Of a DNA stretch of 64,000 bases, positions 1 to 10,440 are shown in pieces (the first letter of the stretch is position 1; every line of letters starts with the position of its first letter). Both the position numbers and the translations under genes were made by a program. The stretch lies in contig OY986969.1 of NCBI GenBank assembly GCA_963920575.1, positions 14,710,615 through 14,774,614 of the forward strand. The letters are read 5' to 3'. Below the pieces are notes generated by a model that did no database searches, was not told the origin of the DNA, and was given only the letters and a program-made list of their open reading frames with translations. The stretch is from Narthecium ossifragum (lineage: Eukaryota > Streptophyta > Magnoliopsida > Dioscoreales > Nartheciaceae).

Positions 1-1029
1 TTTCAGCATTACGACGACATACACAACCGTCAACCGTAATAGCATTATGGATGAGTCGCATGGTACTGGCTAGGCGGCGAGGAAGTCGGTCAACGCCTGT
101 CCTTTGACAACTTTCATAGGAGGTCGTATAGGATGCTCCAAAAGGTAATGCCGGAGCTTTTGGGTGGCAAACACCAAGGAAAAACATGCCTTTTCCATCT
201 CTGAATAATTATGCTCGGCTCTGACCAGGGTTCTACTAAGGTAGTAGAAGGCTCTCTCCTTTCCTTTGTCATCATGTTGTGCAAGCAAAGCTCCTAATGA
301 CCCAGGCAGAGTTGGCGTATAGAGGATTAAGGGCATTCCTTTAACGGGAGAAGCGAGAATTGGCGAGTTCATGAGGTATTCTTTTATAATTTGGAAGGCA
401 TTTTGGCAAGCTTTATCCCACTCAAAAGGTATCCCCTTCTTCATGAGGTGAGAAAACAGCTTGCAACAACCTACATGATTAGAGATGAATCTACATATAT
501 AGGTGAGTCGACCTTGAAGACCCTTGAGCTCGTGAAGATTGCGAGGCGGAGGCATGTCCAAAATTGCTTTCACTTTAGCAGGGTTGACTTCGATCCCTCG
601 TTTGCGAACCACGAACACAAGAATCTTGCCGGCCGTGACGCCAAATGCACATTTCATGGAGTTCATCTTTCGGTTGTAGCATCTTAGTCTTTCAAAGACA
701 TTAGTGAGGTGTTAGAAATGATCTTGCATGTGTTTCATCTTCACCACCAAGTCATCAACGTAGCACTCCACAATGTCATGAAGGAGGTCGTTGAAGATGA
801 CTGTCATGGCTCTTTGATAAGTGGCCCTGGTGTTCTTTAACCCGAAAGGCATCACTGTATAACAGAAAATGCCTTTCGGTGTGTGAAAAGCAGTGAGTTC
901 TTTGTCTTCGGGAGCCATCTTTATTTGGTTGTATCCCGAATAGCCATCCATGAAGGATAGAATCTCATGACCGGTAGTAGCGTCAATTATGAGTTCTGTT
1001 ATGGGTAATAAACCCTTCAATTTCTTCAC
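1..1029 (-). pseudogene. Tat-lineage Ty3/gypsy reverse transcriptase-RNase H fragment
   Basis: Read on the minus strand, this is the polymerase part of a Ty3/gypsy retrotransposon. The RT palm is at 712-1029, with FMDGYSGYNQIKMAPEDK, the MPFGLKN motif and the catalytic YVDD box (ECYVDDLVVK), a combination typical of the plant Tat/Ogre lineage. An in-frame TAG (712-714) interrupts it; the same frame resumes 15 codons on and runs through the connection and RNase H start (70-666: KCAFGVTAGK, RAEHNYSEMEKACFSLVFATQKLR). It stops again at 70-72 after TDFLAA, where related proteins continue. The RT N-terminal fingers are missing: the sequence jumps from MAREEIE to LLPITELIIDATTG across a frame change near 1010. 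It is a dead copy, continuing beyond the left edge. Confidence 0.88.
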
Positions 1030-1661
1030 GGGCCATCACCTTCCTCAAGATCTTATATTTTGGAGATCTATGCCTCTTCGGCCTCGGCTGCCAGTTTTTA
1101 GGAAGTGGAGGTTTCGGAGGGTTATGTCTAGGTGCTTTATTTCTTTGTTTGAAAGCTTGTCTTTTCTTTGCCCTTTTGCTGATATAGAGCCTCTCACAGT
1201 AATCATAGCTGGGTTCGAAGTCAAACAGTGTATCTTCATCACCCAAGTCAGAATGATACATCTCTTCTAAGGTAGGCCAGAGGCAGCTTTCAACTGGCGT
1301 TAGAATGAGAGCTATATGCTCTTCCGTCTGCATGTATGGAGAAATAGGCATGCATCTATTCCCGATAGGCAGGTAGGGAGGTGCTTGAGGGACGTAGTTC
1401 GTTTCATCATAAGGAGGCGTCCAAGCGGTGTACTCCTCATATGGGGACTCGGGGTCTGATGCGGTAGTAATCATGTGTGTTAATTCTACCTTCTTGCCTT
1501 TTTGGAGCTCTTTAGCAGCCTAGTGTCCATGACTCCATCATCGATCAATTTTTGGATTTTATCTTTGAGGACAAAGCAGTCTTGGAGCGCGTGTCAAAGT
1601 ATTCTGTGATAATGGCAATACTTCCGCTCGTTTACTTTATTTGCTTCCTCGGGGCACCGCG
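983..1661 (-). pseudogene. Tat-lineage gag C-terminus and gag-pol linker, degenerate
   Basis: Minus-strand translation of about 1480-1661 gives a degenerate gag C-terminus (NERKYCHYHR followed by HALQDCFVLKDKIQKL), resembling the Cys/His segment that ends gag in Tat elements, with one stop inside. After a frame change, 983-1474 is open for 163 residues, starting near MITTASDPESPYEEY and running through a basic, proline-rich linker into MAREEIE, the usual lead-in to RT. No protease motif (DTG or DSG) is visible, so that domain is probably deleted or decayed. The Del-family LTR at 1662 cuts the gag. Confidence 0.7.
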
Positions 1662-3934
1662 TGTCACGCCCCGACCAAGAAAACCCACCCAGGCTGAGGC
1701 GTGAGGGTTCATATTACTATTCACATCCAATCCGGTGTGATACAATGCGGAAAACAGAGATAATTTGAACAATTTGACTTCCAAGGGTAAAGCTATAATT
1801 CGAATATTTTGCAACTCAAGACTAGCAGAAACAAGATTTTATTAAATTAACACCAAGCTGTACTATTTAGACATCCGGTACAAATTCTTATCAAAACTTT
1901 TCAAGAGGGAAAAAACTTATACATTTAACCCAAAATCCTCGAAGGATGTCTATATATATACATAATCTATCAAAAGTACAACTGATCTCCGACAACAACC
2001 TCAAACAAGTTTGGAAGTCGTCGCGCCGCCAGAAGCTGATCCAGCTGGTACTACTAAAGAAGAACTGGCGCATGCACCTGCAAAACGCAGCCCAAGTAGG
2101 AGTTAGTGACAAGCTCAGTAGGGTTCTACTCTACGGCACACTAAAGGGAGGAAAACAATAACTGTGCTGTTTCCCCTCCTAAGTCTAATAAATGTCAATG
2201 GCCCCATAACCGTATCGATGTCAGAAAGGCTCATGTTATGAAACATCTCTCCTAAACATGTTACCAGGAGGCCATGGAATAGTAACATGCAGGATCACCC
2301 TTACCCAAGTAGTATTTCCATGCCTTGGGGAACCACGCCGGGAATGCATTGACATCCATCCTTAAGGTCTTGGCATTGGGGAAACAACCTGACCTCTAAA
2401 CCTCAATAACAATATGATTGTGGCCAATTAAACCATATCCTCGATAACATGAAGATTCCAATAGTACAATCACGTCCTAAACATTGCTACCCAGCCACGA
2501 TCCTAGAGCTAGATCCGAGCTATTCGGGTGCCTCGGATCGGCGAAGACCCTATTCACCCTCGCCTAACCTGGAATGCCTCTAATGCATACAATGCATGTG
2601 GCTATCCAAGCATCTAACCTAGATGTCACTATATGCCACAACAACAATTATCAGTTCAACAGTTACACAATAGCCCTTGGCACACGTCCGCAATGGGCTA
2701 AGGATCCACAATACAACGTAAGCTAGAACTCATAGCTAGCAAACGGCAAAGCACACAAGAAGCATTTAAGTTTACCATCCAACTAGGAGTTTAAATGCAA
2801 GACAAACCATAGATTCGCCAAAAAGGTAAACTCCCGATCAAATCCCAAAATCAATCAAAATTCATGAAAAACCCTGTGATAATAGCATGCATGCTTCCTA
2901 ACATGATTGGGTATCTATCATGAATGAAAACCAATCAAAGGAAGCCAGAAAACACTGTTCTAGGGCTCACGGTCTATGCGACGGTCGACCGTGAGACCGG
3001 TTGGGGAAAAAGATAAGGAATCACGGTCGATCGGGACATCGACCCTAAAAAGCCAAAAAGGAGACAGAGCTCATGGTTGATGCGACAGTCGATCCAACGG
3101 TCAATCATGAGACCAGAAATAAATGTGCCAATACCTGACGGTCGATCCGACGGTCGACCGTCAAGCCTGGTTAACAGTTCCTAAGAAGAGTACCATAAAT
3201 CCAATCTCTTGGATTTGATCTATCAAAGCTCATCAGAACTCGATGAAACGTTGCAGGCACATGTAAAAGATAGTGGGGAATCTATTGGTATGAAGAAAAC
3301 AAAATTTTGCAACTAAAACCAAAACCTAGGTCTAAACGGGCAAAACAAAAAAAACGGCGATAATACGAAAATCGTCCGATAAAATAGGAAACCATCTGGA
3401 AGGAACACTGTACGCAAGCCATTACACTAACATATTAAGTTACACAACATTATAACATGCAAAGCTATATCAAAAGCACAATAAACTTATCCTAGGTAAA
3501 CCCGACCACGCGATCGGGGTAGAAACACCTACTTGTGCAACCTGGGCAACTCCTCCACGTATGCCCCATGTCTGATAGCTAAGATATGCTCCTCGAAAAC
3601 CATGACCCGAAACCCTAGCACAGCAGGCAGGGAAGAGAGAGACAATGACAGGAGCAGAAGGACAGAGAAAGAAAGAGAGAGAGAAAGTCAGGGTATTTAT
3701 AGAGATCAGGATATGATCTCTGCCGTCCGATTCGATCTTTCCCGATCAAGATCCGATCTTCCGATCGGAGGCACCCTTAAGGTCCTAATTATTCATATAC
3801 ATCAATCCAAGGCCGTGTGTACACTACGTGGGTGTGAAATCGACCGTCAGGTGCAATTTACCAAACTGCCCCTAGGGTCACAAGAGCAACAAGATCAACA
3901 TGGTCAAGCCAGGTTAGAGGAACGGGTCCTCACA
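1662..3934 (-). repeat. 3' LTR of Del/Tekay-type element A' (2.27 kb)
   Basis: On the plus strand it begins TGTCACGCCCCGACC and ends GGGTCCTCACA. In element orientation (minus) it therefore starts TGTGAGGACCCG and ends GGGGCGTGACA, the TG...CA form of an LTR. It is closely similar to the LTR pieces at 17261-33836. The 5 bases outside the left end are CCGCG. A TATA-like ctataaatacc lies at about 3693-3703 (minus). The stretch 2960-3170 holds clustered GGTCGACCGT and CGGTCGATC palindromes. No protein-coding content is seen. Confidence 0.87.
3693..3703 (-). promoter_or_regulatory. TATA-like box in A' LTR
   Basis: On the minus strand this reads ctataaatacc, about 240 bases inside the LTR start, where a retrotransposon core promoter is expected. 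The same motif occurs at 33543-33553 in the related right-hand LTR. The assignment rests on motif and position only. Confidence 0.45.
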
Positions 3935-3962
3935 ACCTAACATCCTTAAAAAGAATTTCGTC
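3935..3962 (-). other. Polypurine tract region next to A' 3' LTR
   Basis: On the minus strand the bases before the LTR read CGAAATTCTTTTTAAGGATG and then TTAGGT, ending at the TGTGAGG start. A run like this just before the 3' LTR is characteristic of Del/Tekay elements and fixes the element as minus-strand. The purine run itself is eroded. Confidence 0.6.
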
Positions 3963-4074
3963 CCGAAATTCAATAAGGATAAGGCCAGGGAGAAAAGAAC
4001 CAACTAGGCTTACCTTCACAAGCAAAGCTACAAGCTAGGGGCACCAACACCCACAACAAGAAAACTATATGTCG

Positions 4075-4490
4075 GGGTGAACAGTCGGGGAAACTCCTTA
4101 TACATGTGATCCTCTCACTCCAAGGTCAAACTCTCTGTACTTCCATGTCTCCATCTGACCCTAACCAACAGTATCGACCTGCCTCTCAGTCCTTGTTCTT
4201 GTCTGTCTAAGATCTGATCTGATTGTTGTACGTAGGTGGCGTCCTCCTCTATCTCGATGTCGTCGTGTCTGATCACATGAGATGGATCTGGAATGTATTT
4301 CCTCAGCATCGAGACATGGAATGTGGGGTGGGATGCTGACATTTGCGAGAGTAGAGCCAACTGGTAGGCGACTGGTCTAACGCGCCTGACGATCTCGAAA
4401 GGGCCCGTGAACCTCGGTACTAATTTGCCCTTGCGACCAAATCTGATCGATCCTCTACACGGAGACACCTTTAGTAGCACTCTGTCACCA
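4075..4490 (-). pseudogene. Del/Tekay integrase C-terminus and chromodomain of A'
   Basis: Minus-strand reading gives LGDRVLLKVSP, then RFGRKGKLVPRFTGPFEI, then HPTFHVSMLRKYIPDPSHVI and a chromodomain-like tail (ILDRQEQGLRGRSILLVRVRWRHG). This is the usual C-terminal order of Ty3/gypsy chromovirus integrase, where the chromodomain targets new copies to chromatin. A stop follows SLTLE at about 4115, but EDHMYKEFPRLF, the normal end, continues in the same frame, so the domain is broken by a point change. Upstream it is cut at 4490 by a plus-strand LTR; everything N-terminal of LGDRVLL is missing. The open frame seems to run further right to 4588, but that extension is LTR sequence. Confidence 0.85.
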
Positions 4491-5599
4491 AGTGAAGACC
4501 TGTTCCTCCGACCCGGCTCGACTACGTCGGTCGAGGGCCGATTCCTTCTTGGCATGTTTCCGCGTCGAGCGTGATCGGCTGATCGCATTGCCTCTTTGCT
4601 ACCCCACGGGCAATTTGGTCAAATTATGCCATGTTGGTTACTTTCACACAAACGTAGCGCACACACAGCCTTGTAATGATGTATGTGCTTGATTAGATCC
4701 ATAAGAGTGCTCTGGATCTGAAAATCGGAGTTCGATGAAGTAGATCTAGATCTAAACGGCTGTGATCAACTTCGGCTGATCGAACGGTCGTGAACTTAAG
4801 TAACCCGAGTATATAAAACCCAGTCCTACTGTTCACTCTCCCTTTCGCGAGACCTTTGCCTGGGTCACGGCGCGACGACTGAGGAGAGGGAGAGATCGCG
4901 AGGACTGGGAAGAGAGCGGCGGCTGTGATCGCGACTGGAGGCGAGAGACGCGGCTACGGGATCCTTCTCTCTGACGGCGAGGAACGTGGCGACAGCAACT
5001 GCGGCGAAAAAAGAGGAGAAGGGAGTGGATTTCTTCATCATACGAAGCCCTTAGAGGTAGGGATTCCTAACCTAATCCTCAATTAGGCTTCTAGGATTGG
5101 TTTGATGCATGCTAGTCAAGGATTTGGTTGGATTCCCTTGCTGGTTTCATGACCTTCGATGGGTTTTCCTTCTTCTCTCAGTGTTGTTCTGCTGAGATGC
5201 ATGCTAGCTTAGGACTCGTGTGATGCTTCTTCCCTTCTGTGTTGCAATGACCAGAGCTTTGGGTTCTGGCGGATTTCTTTCTCCTCCGTCCTTGGTTTGT
5301 CGGGTACTTGTTGAGGTTGTTTGCTCTGGAATTGCTGGGTATGCACGCAAGATGCTGGTTGATTGTTTCCTTTTTGCAATAGTGAGAATTTTGGGTTTCT
5401 GCGGATTTCTTCTCCTCTGTTCTTAGTTGGCCGGATACTTGAGCTTCCCGATTTCCATTGAATCTTCTGGTGTTTGGTGTAGATTCCTATCCCTTTCTCT
5501 GGTTTGGTGGATTGCAATGCGGTTGGCTTGAGATTTATGTGTCGGCTTTGTTTCCCGGGGCTCTGTTGGTGTTCTTCCTCTCTTTTGTGTTCTGCTATT
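4491..5599 (+). repeat. Truncated plus-strand Del-type LTR (C)
   Basis: The start AGTGAAGACC followed by TGTTCCTCCGACCCGG matches the LTR start at 39882 (TGTGAGGACCCG, TTCCTCTGACCCGG) with two early mismatches. The bases just outside are CACCA. A TATA-like tatataaaa lies at 4810-4818, followed by a GC-rich leader as in the related solo LTR. It is cut at 5599 by an Athila-type LTR, and no matching right half is found in the window. Short ORFs on both strands at 5209-5676 do not match anything recognisable. Confidence 0.7.
4810..4818 (+). promoter_or_regulatory. TATA-like box in LTR C
   Basis: The motif tatataaaa is followed by about 200 bases of GC-rich leader. Its position, about 320 bases into the LTR, fits an LTR promoter. 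There is no transcript evidence. Confidence 0.4.
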
Positions 5600-5961
5600 T
5601 GATGAATAAATTTTATATCTCGCAAGTATACGAATCGGTGTGATAAGTATAGCAGCAAGACGAGTATCGTACCCACAGAGATTTATAGAGATTATTAGAG
5701 TAAAATGCTAAAGAACAGAAAAGAAAGAAAATAAGGAAGGTAAAGGAAGAAATATGAAATATCGAAAATAGAAGATCTAATAACGGAATAAGAAAACGAT
5801 AGAAATATGATGGATGAAGACTAAGGTTCCGATTTCACCATAACATCCTCATTCTATGCATTGAATCAATCAAGATCTCAGTTTAATTCTAAGGGTTCGT
5901 TTTTCCGGAAAGATGATCCGTTCGGTCGCGGTCCTCACCAAGTATCCTCCATTAACCCTAG

Positions 5962-7558
5962 TGATGAGAATGCATAATGTTATATTTTTATCCCTTAATA
6001 CTTAGTGTCCTATGCTTATTTAGTTCCTAAATACACTCATTATTCTTATATTTTGATTTAGGATGCAATTGAAGTCCTTAAGTAGAAAAGAAGCTGGAAA
6101 GAGTACATGGATCAACTTTAAAGATTAATCTGTACCTTCTTATGAAGAACCAGATGATGTGCCATATATCGTTGGAAAGCTCTTGAAGTCTAGATTCTGG
6201 AGAATTTTACGGTTCGTGATTCCGAGTTTCTTAGAGGAAGTTACGGCAATTTTAGTACCGATGGCGCAGTCTGGATGGCAGAACAGTAATACGCTGGAAC
6301 GTCCGAGCGATCCGACACCCAGAGAAGGATCGATCGGACTATGCAGAATCGTGACAGAACATGTAATTTTTGGCTGAACGTGGTTCGATCGATCCATTCA
6401 TCCATCCTAAGGGGTCCGATCGATCGGACACTTAAAGTTCGATCGATCGGACTCAAAAATAGCCAGAGAAGGTGGATTTTTACGCATCCGATCGATCCAG
6501 CGCCCATAGTTCGATCGATCGAACTCGGGCGTAACTAGAAATTGAAGAGTTTAATGAGACTGATCGATCCAACACCCCGAGAAGGATCGATCGGACTTTC
6601 CCAGTAAAGAAAATCAACGATTGTGATCTAATCCGAGGGTGGATACACTTGAGGCTATAAATAGGACTCTTTCTAGGGTTTGAGGGGGGGATTCTTGGAC
6701 ACTTTTGGCTGCTCTTTCTCCTCCTTTATATTTTTTCTAGGTTTTATCTTGTTTATTGGAATCTTTTGAGGATTGTTCTCGATGGCCCTGCGTGGCTAAA
6801 TCTTGATCCTTGGTCGAGGAGACTGAAACCTCGGAATCAATGAAATTGTGAGATCTAATTTGTTTTTATTGTTCAGTTTATAGATGAGTATTGAATGTTC
6901 TTCTGTTATTAAATATTCATGATTGTCTTGTCTAATTGCTAGGAGCGCTACTAGTTTATTTTTCATTGCGATCTACTGCTAGGTTGGATATCAAATCCGG
7001 AATTGTTTGATCCCTCTAATCTGCGAAGCAACTAAGGTTTAATAATCTACTGCGTTTCAGAGATTGTTAGGTCTTAGAAAGAATATTTGACTAGATTAAA
7101 TGCAACCGCTTGTGCTTGTGTTGTTTAGCTTCATCGATCTCCCTATTCTTAACGCTGCTACTAGATTAAATCTACAGCGCTTGTCTTAGGTTGTCTAGTA
7201 GTTAGGGTTGATTAGATCGCTTGTTTCTAATTAACTATGATTGAGGAGAGATTTGGATTTCATTCGAACGGTGAATATTCATGGCATGAATTGATTGATA
7301 CTTGCATTTATGATCAGTTGTTGGATTCCGATGGTGGATGTTGACTCAGACCAAGGTTTGTTCTCTTGATTTAACTTGTTTCTTCGTTTTAGATTATTTC
7401 TTTATTATTTTTCCTCACATTTAAAACCCCCTCCTATCTTTGTTCACTTAGCACAAAACTAGACTAAACACTTTTCGTGGGATCGACTCGTACTCGCACT
7501 ACTACATTTATCGTAACGAGTATTGGATTTATTTTTGAGTGCCTGCGACAGCACATCA
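5962..7558 (+). repeat. 5' LTR of gag-only Athila element
   Basis: It starts TGATGAGAATGC and ends GACAGCACATCA, 1597 bp. A TATA-like ctataaatag is at 6655-6664. The palindrome cluster at 6290-6600 includes CCGATCGATCGG, TTCGATCGATCGAAC and AGGATCGATCGGAC. It has one more palindromic unit (about 23 bases near 6423-6450) than the 3' LTR. Confidence 0.93.
6655..6664 (+). promoter_or_regulatory. TATA box in Athila LTR
   Basis: The motif ctataaatag lies just after the palindrome cluster; an identical box sits at 11111-11120 in the 3' LTR. Its position relative to the LTR end and the conservation in both copies fit the core promoter. Confidence 0.55.
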
Positions 7559-7563
7559 AATTT

Positions 7564-7581
7564 TGGCGCCGTTGCCGGGGA
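7564..7581 (+). other. Primer binding site, Athila type
   Basis: TGGCGCCGTTGCCGGGGA lies 5 bases after the LTR end. This sequence follows the 5' LTR in most plant Athila elements and primes minus-strand cDNA synthesis. Confidence 0.9.
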
Positions 7582-7656
7582 GTGATTCTAGTTGATTTTT
7601 GTGCTTATAGTGATCTTTATTTTCAAAAAAAAAAAAAAACTGAAAAACCCCATGTT

Positions 7657-8682
7657 ATGGACCCGAATTATAATATGCCACCGGGTGACATATGGAATGA
7701 TGATTTGCCTTTTGGTTATGAACCCGTTTACAATAATGACACATATGGTTTCTCAAACCCGGCCTATGATTCATATTCATATTCTTATAATTCGGATTTT
7801 GGAGATCATACCTACCCTAGTTGGCAGTTTCATGGTTTCTCAAACCCGGCCTATGATTCATATCCATATTCTTATAATTCAGATTTTAGAGATCATACCT
7901 ACCCTAGTTGGCAGTTTCAAGCACAAATGCAAGAGATTCTGAAGGAAATGGAAGAAAATATTAATTCCGTAAGAGAAATGCGTATTTCTTGGGAGGAAAG
8001 ATTTCCTAGGGAACGTGACGAAGTTGAGAACCCCTTCACTGCTCAGTCACAAATGCATCAAGAGCCATCTTTGGAAGATATAGTTCAATCTATTGCTACT
8101 AATACTTCACAATTTCAACATGAGACGAAGGCTAGTATTCAAAGATTGGAACATCAGGTAGGCCAGATGGCGACTGCAATCAGCAAGATAGAGGCGCAAA
8201 ATTCGGGAAAATTACCCTCTCAAACGGTTGGAGATGCTTCGAGGGAATTTCTACAAAATGCAGATGAAGAAGCTGTCCAGTCTAGGCCAGTCAACCGCCG
8301 AGAACACAAAGAGCACTTATTCGAAGAACCTCCTCTAGCTGAAGTTGAAAGCATTCCTAGTACGTCACGAGGTATATTTCCTGTGACTATTTCATCTTCA
8401 TTAGTGGTTAAAAAGGAGATGACCTTAGTAGATATTTTCATATCTCGACGGATTTATTTTCGATCATGTGATCTTGACATCTTTGACACTCCGAACGACG
8501 ACATTCTGAATAGTTCAATGGATGATTCGATTATATTTGAGCATAATGTTGACTCCTTTCTTCCTGATCACCATGATGACATGTATTTTTGTTTGAGAGA
8601 TCTAGCTATCTTGTTTACTGGTGTTAGTATGGAAAAGGTAGTTTTCATTTTTGAAAAAAAACCACTTGGACTCTTATGCTAG
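7657..8682 (+). CDS. Gag-like protein of gag-only Athila element (341 aa)
   Basis: The start chosen is the ATG at 7657 (MDPNYNMPPGDIWNDD); the frame is open further upstream but runs back through the primer binding site into the LTR. Two near-identical 29-residue tandem units (GFSNPAYDSYSYSYNSDF..., bases 7747-7920) are rich in Tyr, Ser and Asn. A helical, coiled-coil-like stretch follows (QMQEILKEMEENINSVREM), then LEDIVQSIATNTSQFQHETK and QVGQMATAISKIEAQNSGKLPSQ, which resemble the segment near the end of Athila gag that precedes the GKLPSQ motif. The capsid core and a zinc knuckle are not evident, so it is shorter than full Athila gag. The ORF is undamaged. Whether it is translated is not known. 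Confidence 0.7.
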   Translation: MDPNYNMPPGDIWNDDLPFGYEPVYNNDTYGFSNPAYDSYSYSYNSDFGDHTYPSWQFHGFSNPAYDSYPYSYNSDFRDHTYPSWQFQAQMQEILKEMEENINSVREMRISWEERFPRERDEVENPFTAQSQMHQEPSLEDIVQSIATNTSQFQHETKASIQRLEHQVGQMATAISKIEAQNSGKLPSQTVGDASREFLQNADEEAVQSRPVNRREHKEHLFEEPPLAEVESIPSTSRGIFPVTISSSLVVKKEMTLVDIFISRRIYFRSCDLDIFDTPNDDILNSSMDDSIIFEHNVDSFLPDHHDDMYFCLRDLAILFTGVSMEKVVFIFEKKPLGLLC

Positions 8683-10425
8683 ATTAACCTTGGTGGCACT
8701 ATTGAGGTCAAATATCCATATTATGGCATCCATTGATTTTGCATACCATCGTGCTAGAGAACGGCCACCAAGGGCACGATTAAAATTTTTTCTATTGTAT
8801 GTAGTAGTTTAGTTTGCTTTATTTACTTTCTTGTGTGCTTGAGAGTGCTTGAATTATTTTTAGGTTGTGTGCTTGCATGTTTGCTTTTGTTTTGCTTTGC
8901 GTTGCTTTTGTTTTTAAGTGATCGAGCATTCCCTATCATACCTGAAGAATTCGCCCAGCCACGGTGATCATGGAAAGTCAAAGTTTGGCGACTCCCACAG
9001 TATTCAAGGAAGGAAGCATGAATTCGAGCCAATGACAATAAACAAAAGCGCTGCTTGGAAGGCAACCCAAGGGGAGTTCGTTCCTTTCTCTTTTTAGTTA
9101 TTTTTGCCTTTCTTTGCATTCCACCTTACATTGAGGACAATGTCAATTTCAAGTGTGGGGGAGGAGATCTAGGTTGCATATGCCATGAGCAAGAATTAGT
9201 TAAGCTTGACATATTCATAACATGATTGAATGAGTAATTTTGCGACTTGGAATTAATTACTTGAGTTATTTTCCTTGAGATGGTAGTGACTAAATGAGTA
9301 GACAAAAGCTGGTGAGATTTTGAGCCTTTAGACTGACACATTCATATCAGTCTCACTATTTTCTTTCATGAGTGATATTCTTCCATGGATTTGTTTCTCT
9401 AGAACTTGCTTTGATTCTATTTGAGGTCACATTGACACATGTATACGTGAACATGATTAAGGCCATCTTTGCTATAAGTTACATAAGCCAAATAGCCTAC
9501 CTTGCAATTAATTTTTCCTTTTGCTAAACACCTCTAAGCTTTATCGACTTCATTGTTAACCCACATTACAAGCTTTAAACCTGAAAAAAAAAATATTTCC
9601 GTTACGCAAGCCATAAAACTAGTGGAGCATTGATCATCATTATGACATGTATGGGTGCAAAAGTTCAAGTGTGGGGGTGTTTGGATTTGTGGTATGGCTA
9701 TATTTGAAAAAAAAAAGAAAAAAGAAAAAGAAAGAAAGAAGAAAGTGAAGGAGGAAATTGTTTCTCATGTTACAAAATGTGTTTATGAATCCTCCTAATG
9801 CTCCAAAAAAGGGTTATGTTTATGTATGATCTCTACAAAGGTGGAAGTTTTTGCAAAAAATTGTTCACTATTTCAGTTAAAAAGTATTCCTTTGAACAAT
9901 CTCTTTGCCAATGTGGTAATGTTATACGGTTTGAGTATGTTGAAACCAAATTGAAGAAGTTGTTGAACGGAGTGATTGGTTGTACATGTATTATTGATGT
10001 ATTTTTGCTCCATTAGTTCCATTGGCTTTTAAGCTTCATTCCCAAACATTTCTCACCTTAATCATGGACCCCATTACAACCTTTTGAAGTCCTTATGATT
10101 CGTGTTATGCATGTGATTCTAGTGGTGGAGAATGAGAAGATATGTAAGATTATGGTAGATCATTTTCATTGGAATGAATTTGAGTGAAATACATACCCTT
10201 CAAACACATGAGAGTTGAGTGTTAATTTCCGTGAGGGTCTACTTATTTAGTATGCTTCATCTTCAAGTGGAAATACTTACTGATTGATTTTTATGTTGTC
10301 TAAAAATGTTTGTTCATGATGTGTTATGAATTGTGAAGAGCATGATTGTTCTTTGTTGATGGCGTTGCAACCATGATATCTTGAGTGGAGTGAATTTTAG
10401 TTTTGCCCGAGGACGAGCAAAAGCT
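8683..10425 (+). other. Non-coding interior of gag-only Athila element
   Basis: This runs from the gag stop to the 3' purine tract. No pol domain is visible in any frame. It contains two extra tracts like the 3' purine tract: aagtgtgggggagga at 9151 and aagtgtgggggtg at 9667. A short A-rich run is at 9708-9745. Short ORFs at 8823-10016 resemble nothing known to me. Confidence 0.6.
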
Positions 10426-10440
10426 AAGTGTGGGGGAATT
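10426..10440 (+). other. 3' polypurine tract of Athila element
   Basis: aagtgtgggggaatt directly precedes the TGATGAG start of the 3' LTR. This is the usual position and form of the plus-strand primer in Athila elements. Confidence 0.85.

Noticed and set aside
4491..4588. N-terminal extension of the A' integrase ORF
   Set aside because: The bases match the start of a plus-strand LTR, so the open frame here is accidental.
5209..5676. 155-codon minus-strand ORF and plus-strand ORFs
   Set aside because: They cross the junction between two LTRs and show no recognisable domain.
6140..6397. Small protein encoded in Athila LTRs
   Set aside because: The conserved block is open on both strands and has different extents in each LTR, so coding is not the simplest reason; kept as a finding about conserved DNA instead.
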